DNA of 64,000 bases from Sphingomonas sp. OK281 (GCF_900115295.1 NZ_FOVZ01000003.1:124001-188000); one strand, 5' to 3'. Shown: positions 29,692 through 39,455, numbered from the stretch's first letter. Notes: generated by a model not told the origin, from the sequence alone. Numbers and translations are program-made.

Positions 29692-31374
29692 TCACTCCCG
29701 CGTCATCAGTTCGAGCAAGACCGGCTCGGTCACCGCCTCGGACATCAGGAACCCCTGGTACAGGCTGCACCCCGCAGCGGCGAGCAGTTCCAACTGTGCC
29801 GGCGTCTCCACGCCCTCCCCGACCACGACCAGGCCGAGCGACCGCGCCATCGTGATCGCGCCGGCGACCACCACCCGGTCCCGCGCACTGCCGTCGATAT
29901 CGCGCACCAGCGACTTGTCGATCTTGACGTAGTCGAGCGGCAGCGACTTCAGATAGGCAAGGCTCGAATAGCCCGTGCCGAAGTCGTCGATCGCCACCCG
30001 GCACCCCGCTCCACGCAATTCCGCCAGCAACGTCGACGCCGCCGCGAGGTCCTCGATCAATCCTGTCTCGGTGATCTCGACCGTCAGCCTTCCCCGCGGA
30101 AACCCGCTCTCGTCGATCCGTGCGAGAAACAGCGCGGCGAACCCCGGCCGGGTGATATCCGCCGCGGTCAGGTTCAGCGATACCCGCAACGTCCCCAGCG
30201 CTTCCGGCCACGCCACCGCACGCGCCAGCACCAGCCGCTGGATATGGTCCGACAACGCGATCCCCAGGTCGGCCCGGTCGGCGGCATCGAACAACGTATC
30301 CGCGCCGAGCGGTCCCAGCGTCCGGTGGCTCCAGCGCGCCAGCGCCTCGACCCCCGTGATCTTGCCGCTCGCGATCTCGACCTGCGGCTGCCAGCGCAGG
30401 TCGATCTCGTCGCGTTCGATCGCATGGTGGAGGTCGATCGCCAGCGCGTCGATCGGCGCGACGCCGTCGGGCAGCGCGACGTGCAGCACCGATCCGTCGC
30501 TCGCCTTCGCTTCCGCCAGCGCCTCGCTCGCCCGGCGCAGCAACGCCGCCGCATCGTCGCCCGGCTGGCGCTGTGCCACCCCGAAGCGACAGCCAAGCAC
30601 GGCGCGCGTATCCGCCACCGCGAACGGCCGCGCGAGGGCGGCATCGAGCGCGGTGATCGCCGCCGTCACCGCCGCCCCGGCCGCCTCGATCACCAGCACG
30701 AACTCCGACCCGCCGAGCCGCGCGACCATCGCATCGACGCCGATCGCTTCGCGCGCGACCGTTTCCGCGCGCAGCACCGCAGCCTCGATCAGCCCGTCGA
30801 CAGCGGGTCGGCCATGCGCTGCGTTGACGATATCCAGCCGCGACAGCGCGACGAGCACCACCGCGACCGGCCGCTCCTCGGCGATCCGCCCGACGATCCA
30901 GCGCCGCGCTTCGCCGGTCTCCCTGTCATATTGCGACGCACCCGGTATCCCGCGCCGGTCGATCGCGCCGCCGGATGCACGCGCGGCATGCCGCCCCGCG
31001 AACCGCAATGCCTGAACGAGTTCGCCTTCGCTCGCCGGGCTGGCCAGGAACTGGGTCGCGCCCGCATCGAAGAATTCGCCGATCGCCTCGACGTCACCGC
31101 GCGACACCAGCACCAGCAATGCCGCACCGTTGGTGGCAACGAACCCGCCCAGCCTGCGCGTCGCCGACAGTCCCTCGTCGAGGGCGCCGCGCGCATCGAT
31201 CAATGCCACTGCGGCACCGCTTGCCAGGAAGCGGCTTTCCAATCCGTCGGCGTCGCCAGCGACCGCCGCCTGCCACCCTGCACCGGCGCCTGCGTTCGCT
31301 AAAATCTCCGTGATCTCATCACGTTGACGGAACGATACCGCGAACAGCGTCGTTGCGATCTGCATGTCTTCCAT
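29692..31374 (-). CDS. Cyclic-di-GMP phosphodiesterase with pseudo-receiver and degenerate GGDEF domains
   Basis: 560 residues. The N-terminal 120 residues look like a receiver: an Asp sits in VALIDARG at the acceptor place, but the early acidic pair is missing and the conserved Lys is replaced (FLASPAS). A GGDEF-like domain (about 140-300) has GGSEF, so cyclase activity is unlikely. The EAL domain (about 310-560) is complete: EALARW, SLNLTAAD, EITE, DDFGTGYSSL, KIDKS, GEGVE. It should hydrolyse cyclic-di-GMP. The frame is open to 31551; ATG 31374 follows a GAGG and begins the fold. Cytoplasmic, no membrane helix. Confidence 0.9.
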   Translation of the reverse strand: MEDMQIATTLFAVSFRQRDEITEILANAGAGAGWQAAVAGDADGLESRFLASGAAVALIDARGALDEGLSATRRLGGFVATNGAALLVLVSRGDVEAIGEFFDAGATQFLASPASEGELVQALRFAGRHAARASGGAIDRRGIPGASQYDRETGEARRWIVGRIAEERPVAVVLVALSRLDIVNAAHGRPAVDGLIEAAVLRAETVAREAIGVDAMVARLGGSEFVLVIEAAGAAVTAAITALDAALARPFAVADTRAVLGCRFGVAQRQPGDDAAALLRRASEALAEAKASDGSVLHVALPDGVAPIDALAIDLHHAIERDEIDLRWQPQVEIASGKITGVEALARWSHRTLGPLGADTLFDAADRADLGIALSDHIQRLVLARAVAWPEALGTLRVSLNLTAADITRPGFAALFLARIDESGFPRGRLTVEITETGLIEDLAAASTLLAELRGAGCRVAIDDFGTGYSSLAYLKSLPLDYVKIDKSLVRDIDGSARDRVVVAGAITMARSLGLVVVGEGVETPAQLELLAAAGCSLYQGFLMSEAVTEPVLLELMTRE

Positions 31375-31489
31375 ATCCGTCGCACCTCGCTCGATCGGTG
31401 CGAGCCTAGCCGCCGTATCGCCGCGCGCCAATCCAGTACCAGCCGATCCGGCCTTGTTAGTGGGACAGTCACGTCCTAGCTCGGAACAG

Positions 31490-32503
31490 ATGACGATCGC
31501 GCCCACCCTCGAGCAAAAACCGCTGCGCGATACGCATGGTCGCACGATCAAGTATCTGCGGATTTCGGTGACCGATCGCTGCGACCTGCGCTGTCGCTAC
31601 TGCATGTCCGAAAAGATGACGTTCCTGCCGCGCAGCAAGTTGCTGAGCCTCGAAGAGATCGCGATCATCGCCGAGCGCTTCATCGCACGCGGGGTGACCA
31701 AGATCCGCCTTTCGGGTGGCGAACCGCTGGTGCGTCGCGACGTCGCCGAACTCGTCCAGCGTCTCGGCCACAATATCGGCTCGGGCCTGGAAGAACTCAC
31801 GATGACCACCAACGGCACGCGCCTCGCGCAGCATGCCGAGGCGATGGTCGATGCCGGTATCCGTCGCGTCAACGTCAGCATGGACAGCCGCGATCCCGAT
31901 CGCTTCCGCTACATCACCCGCCACGGCGATGTGTCGCAGGTGATCGACGGCATCTACGCCGCGCGTGACGCCGGCCTCGCGATCAAGATCAACATGGTCG
32001 CGCTGAAGGGCTTCAACGAGGACGAGATCGCGCCGATGCTCGCCTGGTGCCGCGACGAGGGGTTTGACCTGTCGCTGATCGAGACGATGCCGCTCGGCGC
32101 GATCGACGAGGACCGCACCGATCGCTTCCTGCCCCTGACCAAGGTCTTCGAGGATCTCGGCCAACAGTTCACGCTCGCCCGCGACGCGCACAAGACCGGC
32201 GGCCCCGCGCGCTACTGGAACGTCGACGGCACGAGGACCCGCCTGGGCCTCATCTCGCCGCTGACCGCCAATTTCTGCGACGGCTGCAACCGCGTCCGCC
32301 TGACCACCGAGGGCAAGCTCTACATGTGCCTCGGCCATGACGATCAGGTCGACCTGAAGGCGGCACTGCGGGAAGGCGGCACCGCCGGCCTCGACGAGGC
32401 GATCGACGCCGGCCTGTTCGCCAAGCCCAAGGCGCACGACTTCCGCATCGGCCAGGGCGAAGGCCCGGCGGTCGCGCGCCACATGAGCGTCACCGGCGGA
32501 TGA
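31490..32503 (+). CDS. moaA: GTP 3',8-cyclase (molybdenum cofactor biosynthesis)
   Basis: 337 residues. Radical-SAM enzyme that converts GTP to 3',8-cyclo-GTP, the first step to molybdopterin. N-terminal cluster Cys31, Cys35 and Cys38 (CDLRCRYC), SAM-binding SGGEPL, and the second cluster in FCDGCNRVR with a third Cys in LYMCLG. It ends with the functionally needed Gly-Gly (VTGG). ATG 31490 gives the usual MoaA start; the open frame goes further back to 31364 without a family match. No other mo genes are in the window. Overlaps nadK by ATGA. Confidence 0.96.
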   Translation: MTIAPTLEQKPLRDTHGRTIKYLRISVTDRCDLRCRYCMSEKMTFLPRSKLLSLEEIAIIAERFIARGVTKIRLSGGEPLVRRDVAELVQRLGHNIGSGLEELTMTTNGTRLAQHAEAMVDAGIRRVNVSMDSRDPDRFRYITRHGDVSQVIDGIYAARDAGLAIKINMVALKGFNEDEIAPMLAWCRDEGFDLSLIETMPLGAIDEDRTDRFLPLTKVFEDLGQQFTLARDAHKTGGPARYWNVDGTRTRLGLISPLTANFCDGCNRVRLTTEGKLYMCLGHDDQVDLKAALREGGTAGLDEAIDAGLFAKPKAHDFRIGQGEGPAVARHMSVTGG

Positions 32504-33279
32504 GCCGATACGAGCGGCGGGCGCTGGTCGCGTCCAACACCCCGCCTGCTCGTGCCGCCGAAGCGGAACTCGCCGACATGGGCGAGTGGGTGCCCGTCGA
32601 AGATGCAGACGTCATCATCGCGCTCGGCGGCGACGGGTTCATGCTGCAGACGCTGCATACGATGCTGGAGCGCCGCAAGCCGCCCGTCCCCGTATTCGGA
32701 ATGAACCTCGGCACCGTCGGCTTCCTGATGAACGAATGGCGCCACCACGGCCTCACCGACCGGCTGGAGCGCGCGAAACCCTTCAAGGTCATTCCCCTCA
32801 GCATGACCGCGATCGGCGTCGATGGCCGCACGCACACCCTCCCCGCGATCAACGAGGTCTCGTTCCTGCGCGAGACGCGGCAGACCGCCAATCTCGAAGT
32901 GACGGTGAACGACCGCGTCGTCCTCGCCGAACTCGCCTGCGACGGCATCCTCGTCGCGACACCGGCCGGCTCGACCGCGTACAATCTCTCCGCACACGGC
33001 CCGATCCTGCCGCTCGGCTCGGGGATGGTCGCACTGACTCCGATCAGCCCGTTCCGCCCACGCCGCTGGCGTGGTGCCATCCTGCCCGACAAGGCGCGCA
33101 TCCGCATCCGCGTACTCGACCCCGGCAAGCGCCCCGTCTCCGCAGTCGCCGACCAACGCGAGATCCGCGACGTGGCGCAGGTCGACATCTGCATGGACCG
33201 CGCCCGCGAACTGACGCTGCTGTTCGATCCCGAGCACGCGCTCGACGACCGCATCACGATGGAACAGTTCGTCGCCTGA
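32500..33279 (+). CDS. nadK: NAD kinase
   Basis: 259 residues, a usual length for alphaproteobacterial NADK. Phosphorylates NAD to NADP. The GGDG motif is at residues 43-46 (ALGGDGFML, catalytic Asp45), followed by FGMNLGTVGFLMNE and DGILVATPAGSTAYNLSAHGPI, the conserved inositol-polyphosphate-kinase-like motifs. The ATG lies within the moaA stop (ATGA), so translation is coupled. Confidence 0.95.
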   Translation: MSRYERRALVASNTPPARAAEAELADMGEWVPVEDADVIIALGGDGFMLQTLHTMLERRKPPVPVFGMNLGTVGFLMNEWRHHGLTDRLERAKPFKVIPLSMTAIGVDGRTHTLPAINEVSFLRETRQTANLEVTVNDRVVLAELACDGILVATPAGSTAYNLSAHGPILPLGSGMVALTPISPFRPRRWRGAILPDKARIRIRVLDPGKRPVSAVADQREIRDVAQVDICMDRARELTLLFDPEHALDDRITMEQFVA

Positions 33280-33367
33280 ACGCGGTTTATCGCGGACTTT
33301 GCATTTTTGCGGCGAAACCTGCTTGCATCGTCCGACCGGCCGTTTATAGAGCCGCCTCCGGCAACGT

Positions 33368-33442
33368 TCCCTGATAGCTCAGCGGTAGAGCTCTCGACTG
33401 TTAATCGAGTGGCCGTAGGTTCGAATCCTACTCAGGGAGCCA
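33368..33442 (+). tRNA. tRNA-Asn (GTT)
   Basis: A 75-base cloverleaf with encoded CCA: acceptor TCCCTGA/TCAGGGA, D arm GCTC/GAGC, anticodon stem CTCGA/TCGAG around CTGTTAA, T arm GTAGG/CCTAC with TTCGAAT. Anticodon GTT reads asparagine codons. The 119 bases after it (33443-33561) hold nothing I recognise. Confidence 0.97.
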
Positions 33443-33561
33443 CCGACACCATGATGACGGTGTCGCTGTTGCACGATGAAAATCACCTCCTCGAACCTGC
33501 TGCGAAGCTACCGAGCTTCGATATGCGCGCGCCCTCCGATGGTTCGCGTGGCAAGGCTACG

Positions 33562-34089
33562 TCACGGTAATTTCCTGATGGTTTCGTCGAGCGTCGCGAC
33601 GACGATGCCGATCTTGCGGACGATCATGTGGTTCTGCGCCACCCGGCCATCCGGCGACAAGGTCAGCCACTGGTCTACCCGCATCCCGCCGGACATCGGG
33701 AATGCAAGGTGCAGTCGGTTGCCCTCGACGTCGCCTGCCACCGGTCCGGATGCATCGGTCAGCGTCCCGGTATAGCGGCCGTTCCCCAGCGGCCGGATCC
33801 GCCATTGCCGGTCGCGCGCGGGTTTGCCCGGCTGCTCGATATGTTGGTCGAGGTTGAGCGTACCGTCGGCATCGAGCGTGCCGACGCTGGAGACATGCGT
33901 CGTGGTCGCGCCGCTCATCACGACCTTCAACGTACCGACCCCGTCGAGCCGCCCGGCGAAAAATCGCTCGGCGACGAACGGCGGCGTCGCTGCGATCGCG
34001 TCGGCACGAGCCGCCGGCGGTCCCGCGGCACAGGCGGATAGCAGCATGAGCGCTGAGCACGAGACATGGATCGGACGGAGAAACGGCAT
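33562..34089 (-). CDS. DUF3833-like lipoprotein
   Basis: 175 residues. Starts MPFLRPIHVSCSALMLLSACAAG, a lipoprotein signal with lipobox LSAC. The mature part is a beta-rich lipocalin-like domain with AERFFAGRLDGVGTLKVV, DRQWRIRPLGNGRYTGTL and a VDQWLTLSPDGRVAQN stretch, matching DUF3833. GTG 34110 would add seven residues; ATG 34089 gives a better signal. Function of the family is unknown. Confidence 0.82.
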   Translation of the reverse strand: MPFLRPIHVSCSALMLLSACAAGPPAARADAIAATPPFVAERFFAGRLDGVGTLKVVMSGATTTHVSSVGTLDADGTLNLDQHIEQPGKPARDRQWRIRPLGNGRYTGTLTDASGPVAGDVEGNRLHLAFPMSGGMRVDQWLTLSPDGRVAQNHMIVRKIGIVVATLDETIRKLP

Positions 34090-34217
34090 GCGCAGGTCTT
34101 TCGGTACCACCGAGGCAAGGTGCGCGGCGGCACGATCAACAACCCCGCGTGATCGCTTTCGGTCCCAAAGCGACAGCGATCGTTCCTCCTGGGCCGGGCT
34201 GGTCGCCCTTGCCCCGA

Positions 34218-36590
34218 TCAGAACCCTAGCCGCACGCCGAGCGTGACCGCCCTCGGCCGCACCGGGACGGTCTGCGTCGTCGTCGCGAGCGTGAAGGGGT
34301 TGCCGAAGCCGAAGCTGTTGCCGCGACTGTCGAACAGGTTGGTGACGTCGATCGACCAGCGCGCCGCACCATGCGTGATCGCGCCCCCCAGATCCGCCGT
34401 CGCGTACCGCCCTGCCGGCCGATCGAGCAACGGATCGAAGCTCAGGCGGGTACGGCCGGTGTAGCGCGCGGTCGCGTAGACCGAGGCCGGCAGCCTGAAC
34501 AGCATGAGCGTGCGGGTCGCCCCGACATGCCCCGATATGTCCGGGACGACGGGAAGCCGTCGATCGTCGCGATCGAGGTTCGTGGCGGACGACGCGGACG
34601 TCAGCCGTGCGCGCTGCAATGTCCCGCCGAACTCGATCGCCGTCGATGCCACCGTGTAGTCGCCACCGAACTCGACGCCGTAATTGACCGCATTGCCCGC
34701 ATCGACGGTTCCCAGCAGTCCGTCGGACCCGACGGTATCGCTGCGAAGATGCTCCCAGGTCGATCCGAAGACGGCGCCGTGCAGGTTGAGCCGATCACCG
34801 GCAAGGCGGAGACGCCAGCCGAGTTCGAGGCTTTGCAGTTCGTCGCCGGGAATGCGCGCCTCGTTCGGTGCGGCCGTCCGGCTGATCGCGACCGGCCGGA
34901 CCGCACTGGCATAGCGCAACCAGATCAGGCCGAGATCGTCGCGATGCCAGCTCAGCGTCGCGCTCGGCGTGACGCCCAGCTGGTCCGCGTCCTCGCGATC
35001 GGGGCCCTGTTGCTCGAGCCGGCTCGACGTCAGGAAACCGCGCAGGCCGAGCTTGAAATCGAGCGCGCTGTTCAGGCGCTGCGTTCCTTCGGCGAACAGC
35101 GCGACGTCGGTGACGTCCTCTTCGTCCCGTCGCGCGGCGACCGTGCCTATCCCGTCCACGGGTACGAAGCGGCCTTGCAGACGGCTGGTCGAATGCAGGA
35201 TCGTGGCGCCGATCAGCCAGGGATGGCGCGCCGTCGGGTCGCTCAGGCGGATCTCCTGCGACAGGAGCTGTGCGGAGCGATCCTCGACATAGGCAAGCGG
35301 CGCCGACACGCCGAGCGACGGCGCCACGATGCTCGCGTCGTACGTGCTGCCGAACTCCTGGTCGACATACGCCGTGGTCGCCTGCACGTCGAGCTTGCCG
35401 AGCGGCCCTCGCAAGGTGAGTGCACCCGATGTGAAGTCGTTGTCCTGCGGCTCGGCGATGCGGGTCGCGCGGGTCAGGCCGCTGGTCGCATATTGACTGT
35501 CGCGTGCGTCGATCCGCTGCGCGACGCCGCTCAACGTCGCCGACCACCCCTTGCCGATCATCCAGCGCAGCGCGGCGCGACCGCCGACGCGGTGCGTGCG
35601 ATTGACGTTGCTGCGGTTCCGCTCGGTGTCGTCGATCCAGCCGGGCATCGTCTCGTCCCAGCCGGATACGCGCAGGGCCAGGGCGCCCGTGACGATCGGC
35701 ACGTTGACGGTCCCCTCGACTGCGCCGCCGATGCCGCCATTGCCGACGCCGACCCCATCGACGCCGATATCCCCCGATGTCCGGGTCAGATCGGGGGCCA
35801 CCGTCACGGTACGCACGACGCCGCCTAGCGCCCCGGTGCCATATAGCGTGCCCTGTGGTCCTCGCAGCACCTCGACGCGCTGGACGTCGACCAGCCGCAG
35901 GTCGGGATCGGGCGACGCATAGCCGATCCGCACGTCGTCCAGGAACAGGCTGACGAGCGACTGGCTGGTCCCGTTGAACGCGCTGTCGGCGACCCCGCGC
36001 AGGAATATGCGATCGCGACCCGGTCCCAGATTGGTCGAAAACGCGCTATCGGTCGCCGCCATGACGTCGGTCAGGCCGCGACGCCGCGCCAGCCGATCGA
36101 GCGTCGCCCCGTCCTCGATGCTGATCGAGCTGGTGAAATCGGACAGTCGCTCGTCGCGCTTGCTCGCTATGACGATGATATCGTCGCCTGCACCGGCCGG
36201 TGGCGTCGGACGGATCGCCACGCGCGGCGCCTCGACGGGTATCGGTTCGATCCGCCACGTCGTCTGGTCGAGCCGCACGGCGCGCAACGCGGTGCCGCGC
36301 AGCAATTGCCGTAGGATGTCGGCCGTATCCGACCCGCGATCGATCCGTTTCACCTGCAGATGGGGCAAAGCGCCCGCCATGCCGATCGATATGCCGGTTT
36401 GCCGCGCGAGCGCATCCAGCGCCGACCGCAACGTGCCCGCCGGGATCGTGATCGCGCGCTGGGGCGTCGTCGGATCGGCGAGCACGGGCGACGACCAGAT
36501 CGCCCCCATTGCCGCGCCCATGATCGACGCCGCGCGCACGTATCGCCACGACCGCGCTACATCGTTCCATGCACCGCGACCTGCTACCAA
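34218..36590 (-). CDS. TonB-dependent receptor with N-terminal STN domain
   Basis: About 790 residues. After an export signal (SIMGAAMGAIWSSPVLA) comes an STN domain (about 38-105: ITIPAGTLRSALDALARQTGISI), as in receptors that signal to a FecR-type anti-sigma factor. A plug domain follows with DDIIVIASKRDERL as the TonB box region, RIFLRGVADSAFN and VEVLRGPQGTLYGTGALGGVVRTV, then a barrel ending VRPRAVTLGVRLGF with the terminal Phe. Ligand unknown, likely an iron complex. The start is unclear: TTG 36590, GTG 36539 and ATG 36521 are candidates. No fecI/fecR pair is nearby. Confidence 0.88.
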   Translation of the reverse strand: MVAGRGAWNDVARSWRYVRAASIMGAAMGAIWSSPVLADPTTPQRAITIPAGTLRSALDALARQTGISIGMAGALPHLQVKRIDRGSDTADILRQLLRGTALRAVRLDQTTWRIEPIPVEAPRVAIRPTPPAGAGDDIIVIASKRDERLSDFTSSISIEDGATLDRLARRRGLTDVMAATDSAFSTNLGPGRDRIFLRGVADSAFNGTSQSLVSLFLDDVRIGYASPDPDLRLVDVQRVEVLRGPQGTLYGTGALGGVVRTVTVAPDLTRTSGDIGVDGVGVGNGGIGGAVEGTVNVPIVTGALALRVSGWDETMPGWIDDTERNRSNVNRTHRVGGRAALRWMIGKGWSATLSGVAQRIDARDSQYATSGLTRATRIAEPQDNDFTSGALTLRGPLGKLDVQATTAYVDQEFGSTYDASIVAPSLGVSAPLAYVEDRSAQLLSQEIRLSDPTARHPWLIGATILHSTSRLQGRFVPVDGIGTVAARRDEEDVTDVALFAEGTQRLNSALDFKLGLRGFLTSSRLEQQGPDREDADQLGVTPSATLSWHRDDLGLIWLRYASAVRPVAISRTAAPNEARIPGDELQSLELGWRLRLAGDRLNLHGAVFGSTWEHLRSDTVGSDGLLGTVDAGNAVNYGVEFGGDYTVASTAIEFGGTLQRARLTSASSATNLDRDDRRLPVVPDISGHVGATRTLMLFRLPASVYATARYTGRTRLSFDPLLDRPAGRYATADLGGAITHGAARWSIDVTNLFDSRGNSFGFGNPFTLATTTQTVPVRPRAVTLGVRLGF

Positions 36591-36734
36591 TCTTCCACAC
36601 CCCGCAAAAGCGTCGCCTCGCCGTCGGTTAGTTCAGCATCGACGGGCTGTCCGCATATCGCGGGACAGCGAGGACGACCAGCGTCAATGGCGTGCGGTCA
36701 TGTCGATCGAGGCATCGGGTCCGCGTGGCGGTGA

Positions 36735-37001
36735 TCAGGGCTCGCCGCGGCGTCGCGCCTCGAACGTCCAGCCCCAGGCCCGGACGACGGTGGCGGACAA
36801 TGTGAGCAGCGCCCAGGCTGGCATCGCCAGGTAGAAGACCGGGCACGTCCAGGCGGATCGTTTTGCCGCCAGCGCGTCGACGATCCGTCCGTCGCCGCTG
36901 AAGTCGCACGGCCCGGATGTCGCACGCGGTGGCACGGCGGGCTGCGCATCGAACGGTGGATCGGCGACCTCCGCCAAGGGGAAGATCGCGCTTAGCGACA
37001 T
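36735..37001 (-). CDS. Small single-pass membrane protein in glycosyltransferase cluster
   Basis: 88 residues with one clear hydrophobic segment (about 52-72, CPVFYLAMPAWALLTLSATVV) and a basic tail. Its ATG lies ten bases inside the end of the glycosyltransferase gene, so it is probably translated from the same mRNA. No family recognised. It may assist the envelope-glycan genes beside it. Confidence 0.6.
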   Translation of the reverse strand: MSLSAIFPLAEVADPPFDAQPAVPPRATSGPCDFSGDGRIVDALAAKRSAWTCPVFYLAMPAWALLTLSATVVRAWGWTFEARRRGEP

Positions 37002-38194
37002 GCCGCGTCCTTCCCAGCGTCGCCCTCGCCGGCGTACAGCGCGAGCAGGGCATTGAAATGGTCGTCCATCGTCCGAACCGGCCGTGCACGTTTCGGCAGT
37101 CCGGCTGGGCGCGCGATCCGGGATGCCGACCGCGCGCGTGCCACCGACAAGATCGCTTCGGCGGCGTCCGGGGCGTCGCCCGCGCGGTACATGACGCCAT
37201 CATTCTTGCGGGCGAGGTCGGCGGCGCCGCCGCGGTCGGGCACGATCAGCGGCAGGCCGGAGGCGATCGCTTCGGCGGCGACGAAGCAGAAGGTCTCCGC
37301 CTCGCAGCCGTGGATCAATGCGTCCGCGCTCGCCATCATCCGCGCCAGTCCCGCCCGGTCGGTGGTCGGTTCGAGCAACCGGACATGCGGGTTGCCGTCG
37401 ATCGCGTCGATCACCGGCCGCTGTCGCGAGCCGCCGCCGACGATCACCAGCCCGACCGGCGCCCGCGCGCCCGCCAGCGTCGCCGCCTGCGCGACCATCG
37501 GCCAGCGCTTCTCGGGCGCGTGACGCCCGACGCCGATCAACAACAGCGCATCCTCCGGCAGGCCGCATACCGCCAGCATCTCCGCCCGCGCCGCGGGATC
37601 GCGCAGGGTCGGCGAGAACTGCCCCGGCTCGACCCCCATTGGATCGGTCGTCACCTTGCGCAGCCCGCCTTCGCGCAACCGCGTGGTCAGGCTGTCGCTC
37701 GCGCTGACCACCAGGTCGAACCGGCTGTCGAGGCGGCGCAGGTGCCGCCAATACCAGTCGAACGCGCGATCGACCGCCTGCGTCGAGGCGATGCCCTCGA
37801 ACCAGCGATAGGCATAGGCGGACAGCGGATCGGCATGCGCGATCAACGACAGCCGGGCGCGCGCTTGCCGGGTCTCACGCCAGTCCGCCACCATCGACGC
37901 GCTACGCCACGGCGACGAGACCTCGACCAGGTCGGCATCCTCCTCGTCGAGCACCCGGTGCAGCTCCTGGCGGTCCGCGAAGTACCGGTAGGAGCGATCG
38001 AGCGGAAAGCGTGGCGAGCGGACCCAGCGGATTCGCGCATGCGGCCCGCGCCGTTCCTCGCCGTCATGCTCGCCGGGCGCGACGACGACCATCTCGTGAC
38101 CGCGCTCGGCGACCGCGACCAGCTTGCGGTCGACATAGGTCCGCACGCCGCCGCCGCTGGGGGTGTAGAAGGCGCAGACATCGACGATCTTCAT
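36992..38194 (-). CDS. Glycosyltransferase family 4 protein
   Basis: 400 residues, GT-B fold. The N-terminal domain opens MKIVDVCAFYTPSGGGVRTYVDRK, the glycine-rich acceptor loop of GT4 enzymes. The C-terminal nucleotide-sugar domain has LLIGVGRHAPEKRWPMVAQA and the retaining EX7E motif (ETFCFVAAE). A GAGGGGAG lies upstream of ATG 38194. The start overlaps the stop of the deacetylase gene (ATGA). Transfers a sugar to an unknown, probably lipid or envelope, acceptor. Confidence 0.92.
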   Translation of the reverse strand: MKIVDVCAFYTPSGGGVRTYVDRKLVAVAERGHEMVVVAPGEHDGEERRGPHARIRWVRSPRFPLDRSYRYFADRQELHRVLDEEDADLVEVSSPWRSASMVADWRETRQARARLSLIAHADPLSAYAYRWFEGIASTQAVDRAFDWYWRHLRRLDSRFDLVVSASDSLTTRLREGGLRKVTTDPMGVEPGQFSPTLRDPAARAEMLAVCGLPEDALLLIGVGRHAPEKRWPMVAQAATLAGARAPVGLVIVGGGSRQRPVIDAIDGNPHVRLLEPTTDRAGLARMMASADALIHGCEAETFCFVAAEAIASGLPLIVPDRGGAADLARKNDGVMYRAGDAPDAAEAILSVARARSASRIARPAGLPKRARPVRTMDDHFNALLALYAGEGDAGKDAACR

Positions 38195-39123
38195 GATGCA
38201 CTCCCCTCGTACGCCGCTGCCGCCCCCCCGGGCAGCAGATCGGCATAGCGTCCGACCGCGCGCCGGGCCGACAGCGACCGGACGGTTCGCTCGATACTCG
38301 TCATCAACGACTCCTTCGTGACGTCGCCGGGGTGGACCGCGATTCGCAGCGTCGGCAGCCAATCGGGCAATGCGCGCGCCGCCGCCGCGACCGCGAGCGA
38401 ACTCGCCGTCCGCGCGGTCGATCGACTGGCCCAGGTGACCACGGGGCCACGCGCGACGATCTGGTCGGTCGCTGGCCGCCAGACCCGGAAATGATCCTCC
38501 GCCAGCGCGAAATCGCAAGCCTTCAGCGCCGCCCTGGCGCCCGCCCCATACAGCCAGGCCGGCGCGATGAACCCCGCGACCGGACCGCCGATCGCGGTCT
38601 CGACCACGTCGCGGCCCCGGCGCATCCGGTATTCCGCCTCGTCCGCACCGAGCCCGAGAAACTCGCCTTCGCCCGCGGTCATGTAGCGGGACTTCATCAT
38701 CGCCGCCGTGCTCTGGTGATCGGTCGTATCGCGGTGGAACCAGCCGTGGAGGAACATCTCGACGCCGGCATCGGCCCAGCGGCGCAGGCGACGCGCGAAA
38801 GCGGGCGCCCGGTCGAGCGGCGCCGCACCCCAGTGATCCGGCACCACGAGCATCGCGAACCGCGGCCCGCCGAGGATATCCCCGAGCATATCCGCCAACC
38901 GATCGATCGGCTCGGCAAACGCGGGCGAAACGTCGTGGATCGACACGAGCAGCCGCCGACCGTCCGCAGGAGCTGCCGATCGCCGCGTAGCGGGCGGGAC
39001 GAGCCCTGAAGGCGAGCATCCCGGTGCGCAGTGTCGTGCCGCCGCAACGGAATCGTCGCCCGACACAGCGTCCTCGAAATCACGTAATCCCACAATCGAC
39101 CTCACGCTGTTGCCAACAGGCAT
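38191..39123 (-). CDS. DUF2334-type polysaccharide deacetylase-like protein
   Basis: About 310 residues. LLVSIHDVSPAFAEPIDRL carries the Asp of the deacetylase metal site, MFLHGWFHRDT the His-x-His-like pair, and GGPVAGFIAPAWLYG the family's later loop, so a carbohydrate esterase fold of the NodB/DUF2334 type is likely. It may remove acetyl groups from an envelope glycan built by the coupled glycosyltransferase. The start is uncertain: ATG 39123 lacks a clear ribosome site and the first 50 residues are not conserved-looking. Confidence 0.85.
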   Translation of the reverse strand: MPVGNSVRSIVGLRDFEDAVSGDDSVAAARHCAPGCSPSGLVPPATRRSAAPADGRRLLVSIHDVSPAFAEPIDRLADMLGDILGGPRFAMLVVPDHWGAAPLDRAPAFARRLRRWADAGVEMFLHGWFHRDTTDHQSTAAMMKSRYMTAGEGEFLGLGADEAEYRMRRGRDVVETAIGGPVAGFIAPAWLYGAGARAALKACDFALAEDHFRVWRPATDQIVARGPVVTWASRSTARTASSLAVAAAARALPDWLPTLRIAVHPGDVTKESLMTSIERTVRSLSARRAVGRYADLLPGGAAAAYEGSAS

Positions 39124-39455
39124 GCCCCAGAGACGGCGTCGCGATGCTCGTTCCGCAGTCCGCTCCGCAAAAGATTTTACGTGGTGTCGGCAGCGATGGA
39201 GTCGAGCCGGAAGCGCCTGCCCGGCAGAGGCGACGCACGCGCCGCTTATGCCGGGCGCGCGTGCGACCCGGTGCGCGACCAGGCCCGCGGCCAGCTGTCG
39301 ACGGCCATCCCGATCCTGCCGCCTTTGCATCGACCACCATATTTTTCATGCACGACTGCGGATCGCGCAAAGCAGCGACGTCCCAAGCGCATGACCTATC
39401 CCGGCACCCATATCGTGGCAGCCTTGCTGCTCCTTTCAATTCGGACCGCGCGGTG
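39124..39455. other. Divergent intergenic region of the envelope-glycan cluster (332 bp)
   Basis: Lies between the minus-strand deacetylase/glycosyltransferase genes and the plus-strand membrane-protein/DUF2141 genes and must hold the promoters of both. The segment around 39332-39352 (CACCATATTTTTCATGCACG) is locally AT-rich. I see no palindromic operator and no gene; the long plus-strand open frame reaching back to 39024 overlaps the opposite gene and is not convincing. Confidence 0.5.
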
